This document shows, piece after piece, positions 5,925 through 7,680 of a DNA stretch of 7,680 nucleotides (position 1 is its first letter; each line of letters starts with the position of its first letter). This stretch comes from Gemmatimonadaceae bacterium (GTDB lineage Bacteria; Gemmatimonadota; Gemmatimonadetes; Gemmatimonadales; Gemmatimonadaceae): positions 1 through 7,680 of the forward strand of contig JANXUN010000653.1 in the NCBI GenBank assembly GCA_025356185.1, in the 5' to 3' direction. The notes beneath the pieces were generated by a model. It searched no databases, had not been told where the DNA came from, and worked only from the letters and a program-made list of their open reading frames with translations. The position numbers were made by a program, and so were the translations under genes.

Positions 5925-6572
5925 ATGACCCGGTCTTTAAAGTTCTCTCCACTGCCCGCCATGCTTGGCGCGATGTTGATCGTCACGTCGGCCTGCGGGA
6001 TTAAGGATGCGAAAAAAAACGACAGCGCCGCGGCAGTGGCAGCCACGAGCAGTGCAGGAATGGGCGCTGACTCGGCGAGCATGATGGCAAAACACAGCGA
6101 CAGCGCGACGGGCGTGATGGCTATGGGAAACATGGCCGTGACGGGTGATGCGGATCATGATTTCCTGCGCATGATGGCCGACCATCACAAAGGCCTCATT
6201 CAAATGGCGCACGAAACCATTGAGAGCAAGGACAAACTGGCGGTGAAGTCAATTGCCGAACGACTCGATGCGGAACAGGACGCCGAGATGGACCAGATGA
6301 TGACCATGCTCGAAAAGACCTTCAAGGATCCGTACGCAGCGAAGATAACAGCGGACAATCAGGCGATGGCCGACGGGCTCAAAGGCAAGACCGGGAAAGA
6401 ATACGATCAGAGGTTTTTGACGAACGTGATTTCGCATCACGAGCAGGCGCTCACGATGATCGACGCTTACCTTCCGACGGGGAAGAATTCAGAGGTGAAA
6501 GCCATGGCACAGAAGATGAAGGACGTGCAGTCGAAAGAAATCACCGAATTCAAGGCCAAGGTTGGCAAGTAA
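5925..6572 (+). CDS. DUF305 family probable lipoprotein, putative copper-binding
   Basis: DUF305 proteins (the CopM-like group) are ferritin-like helical envelope proteins, several of which bind copper. The 215-residue product has a basic start and hydrophobic stretch (MTRSLKFSPLPAMLGAMLIV) followed by TSAC with Cys24, so lipid attachment is likely although the lipobox is not ideal. A Met/Ala/Ser-rich linker (about 30-75) leads to the domain. Its two family motifs are MMADHHKGLIQMA (83-95) and FLTNVISHHEQALTMI (164-179), each with a His pair near Met residues that could bind metal. The frame is open further upstream, with an ATG at 5838 overlapping the copB stop. I prefer 5925 because the export signal starts there. 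The gene lies 83 nt after copB on the same strand and probably belongs to the copper operon, perhaps as a periplasmic copper carrier in place of CopC. Its function in this organism is inferred. Confidence 0.9.
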   Translation: MTRSLKFSPLPAMLGAMLIVTSACGIKDAKKNDSAAAVAATSSAGMGADSASMMAKHSDSATGVMAMGNMAVTGDADHDFLRMMADHHKGLIQMAHETIESKDKLAVKSIAERLDAEQDAEMDQMMTMLEKTFKDPYAAKITADNQAMADGLKGKTGKEYDQRFLTNVISHHEQALTMIDAYLPTGKNSEVKAMAQKMKDVQSKEITEFKAKVGK

Positions 6573-6626
6573 GACGTTGGGCGCGTTGGATCTCGAGTTG
6601 CTGCGGGGCGTGTGTGCCGAATTTCT

Positions 6627-6673
6627 GCGGGGCGCGAGTGACAAGCTTCTGTCACCACGCCCCGCTTTATTCT
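6627..6673 (+). terminator. Intrinsic terminator between convergent genes
   Basis: A strong two-part hairpin lies here. GCGGGGCG (6627-6634) pairs with CGCCCCGC (6658-6665), and an inner stem GTGACA (6638-6643) pairs with TGTCAC (6650-6655) around the loop AGCTTC. TTTATTCT follows on the plus strand, giving a usable U-tract for the copA-copB-DUF305 transcript. On the minus strand the trailing sequence AGAAATTCGG is a poor tail, so it is weaker for the copD gene. The left-arm sequence CTGCGGGGCG also occurs as a direct repeat 24 nt earlier (6601-6610), which could compete for the right arm. Confidence 0.8.
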
Positions 6674-6676
6674 CAC

Positions 6677-7672
6677 TTACATCGTCATATCCATGGACGT
6701 TGGCAGTGCAACGAGCACCGCAGTGATCAGCAAAACCACCAGAGCGACCGCGACTTCCATCGACGCAGAACGTCGGATCCGCATCGTTGCGCCGTCTGTA
6801 CCCAGCGCGGGCTTTATGCGGAGCCAATTGTAGGCTCCCGTTCCGGCGACAATGGACAGCACAGCGAGTTTCAGGATTAGCGTGCGACCGTATCCTGTTT
6901 GCCATAGAGCTGGCACGGAGCCCACGTGCATCCACGCTGCGAACACTCCGGTTGTTGCGACCAGGGCAGCGCATGCCAATGCTGTTGGTGAGAACGCGTT
7001 TAACAGATCAGCGACAGTGGGGGCTCTATCGCTTTCCGGCAACGCGAGGGCGGCCGGAAGTCCAGCCATAAGTAGTAACGCGAGACTTCCAAGCCATCCG
7101 CCGACGCCCAACACATGCAGGCCATCGGCGAGCAAGGTGAGTGCCTGCAGCTTTGGTGCAGCCGCGGCATGACCCGCAAGTCCGGGCGTAAAAGCGAGGC
7201 CGATAGCAGCCAGCGTTGCCAGCGTCCATCCGCGGCGTGCACTTGCTGACCGTGGCGCGGCATTTTTCGCTCGATGGAAACCGTATCCTGCAACAACGAT
7301 CCCGAGAAGCTGGAACAACCAACCTTGGCCCCAGGTTGTTTTGCTCAGCATTGCTGATACAAGGCCCGCATCAAACATGTCGGCAGTGCCGTGCATTGCG
7401 ACAGACTGTGCAAGGAGTCGCAGCACAAGCACGACGAGCAACCCGCCTGCAGCAACGTGACCAATACGCGCGGCTCGCTGAGACGCGTGCTCGAGCACGG
7501 GCTCTTCGGAAGACTGCTTGAGCCGTACCGTGCGAAGTACGAGCTGGCGAAACGCTACAGCACCAATCATCAGCAGCAGCGCGACAAACATTGCCCAGCG
7601 CACCACCACATACAGCGTCGAATCCGATCCGAAGCCGTTGCCTTGCGGCATTGAGGCTGGATCATGGTGCAT
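6677..7672 (-). CDS. copD: CopD-family copper-resistance membrane protein (start uncertain)
   Basis: Inner-membrane protein of the CopD/PcoD family, associated with copper uptake or handling across the cytoplasmic membrane. The 331 residues from ATG at 7672 contain about eight hydrophobic helices: near 20-46, 70-94, 117-132, 149-167, 175-208, 228-250, 263-285 and 304-323. Family features include LAGHA (His168), DGLHVLGVGGWLG (183-195, with His186) and the WQTGYGRTLILKLAVL segment near 257-272. The C-terminus ends SMDMTM. Only 8 nt remain upstream in the window, the frame is open there (TCC ACC ATG) and no Shine-Dalgarno is visible. The real start, or a fused N-terminal CopC domain as in some CopCD proteins, may lie outside. 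It converges on the DUF305 gene across the shared terminator. Confidence 0.9.
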   Translation of the reverse strand: MHHDPASMPQGNGFGSDSTLYVVVRWAMFVALLLMIGAVAFRQLVLRTVRLKQSSEEPVLEHASQRAARIGHVAAGGLLVVLVLRLLAQSVAMHGTADMFDAGLVSAMLSKTTWGQGWLFQLLGIVVAGYGFHRAKNAAPRSASARRGWTLATLAAIGLAFTPGLAGHAAAAPKLQALTLLADGLHVLGVGGWLGSLALLLMAGLPAALALPESDRAPTVADLLNAFSPTALACAALVATTGVFAAWMHVGSVPALWQTGYGRTLILKLAVLSIVAGTGAYNWLRIKPALGTDGATMRIRRSASMEVAVALVVLLITAVLVALPTSMDMTM

Positions 7673-7680
7673 GGTGGAGT

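Noticed and set aside
1..7680. CRISPR array or insertion sequence
   Set aside because: No regularly spaced direct repeats, transposase frame or terminal inverted repeats with target duplications were found.

Overview
The window looks like chromosomal DNA of a moderately GC-rich diderm (Gram-negative-type) bacterium. The diderm reading rests on an outer-membrane CopB-type protein, a Tat-exported multicopper oxidase and a probable lipoprotein, all in one copper-resistance cluster. I cannot name the phylum from sequence alone. Gemmatimonadota or a proteobacterium are both possible, and I hold neither with confidence.

Left part (1-1524, minus strand): the conserved ribosomal/transcription block rpmG (L33) - secE - nusG - rplK (L11, cut by the window edge). 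The first three genes are tightly packed (2-nt and 14-nt gaps). nusG and rplK are separated by 202 nt, which hold a striking 84-nt imperfect inverted repeat (480-563).

Middle part (1525-3070): a decayed or low-coding junction. About 390 nt upstream of rpmG contain no recognisable gene. A plus-strand remnant of a heavy-metal (copper-type) P1B ATPase follows (about 1920-2438). It lacks its N-terminal two thirds, has an internal deletion removing the GDGxNDAP region, and shows three reading-frame shifts. Next is a cysteine-rich four-helix-bundle copper-binding protein (DUF326/Csp-like, 2546-2901). Its His-rich start and Cys-rich body lie in different frames, and one missing G at a short G-run would explain this.

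Right part (3071-7672): an intact copper-handling cluster. copA (Tat-dependent multicopper oxidase with a Met-rich insert) and copB (outer-membrane copper-resistance protein) overlap by 4 nt. They are followed by a DUF305 probable lipoprotein with HH motifs. Converging on these from the minus strand is a CopD-type eight-helix membrane protein whose true start may lie beyond the window. A strong hairpin terminator sits between the convergent genes.

Read together, the right part is a periplasmic/envelope copper detoxification module: Cu(I) oxidation by CopA, sequestration or outer-membrane handling by CopB, binding by the DUF305 protein and membrane transport by CopD. The cytoplasmic arm (P1B ATPase and Cys-rich Cu store) appears degraded here. 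I see no wholly novel system. The most unusual items are the decayed ATPase, the near-intact frameshifted Cys-rich protein, and the large inverted repeat between nusG and rplK.
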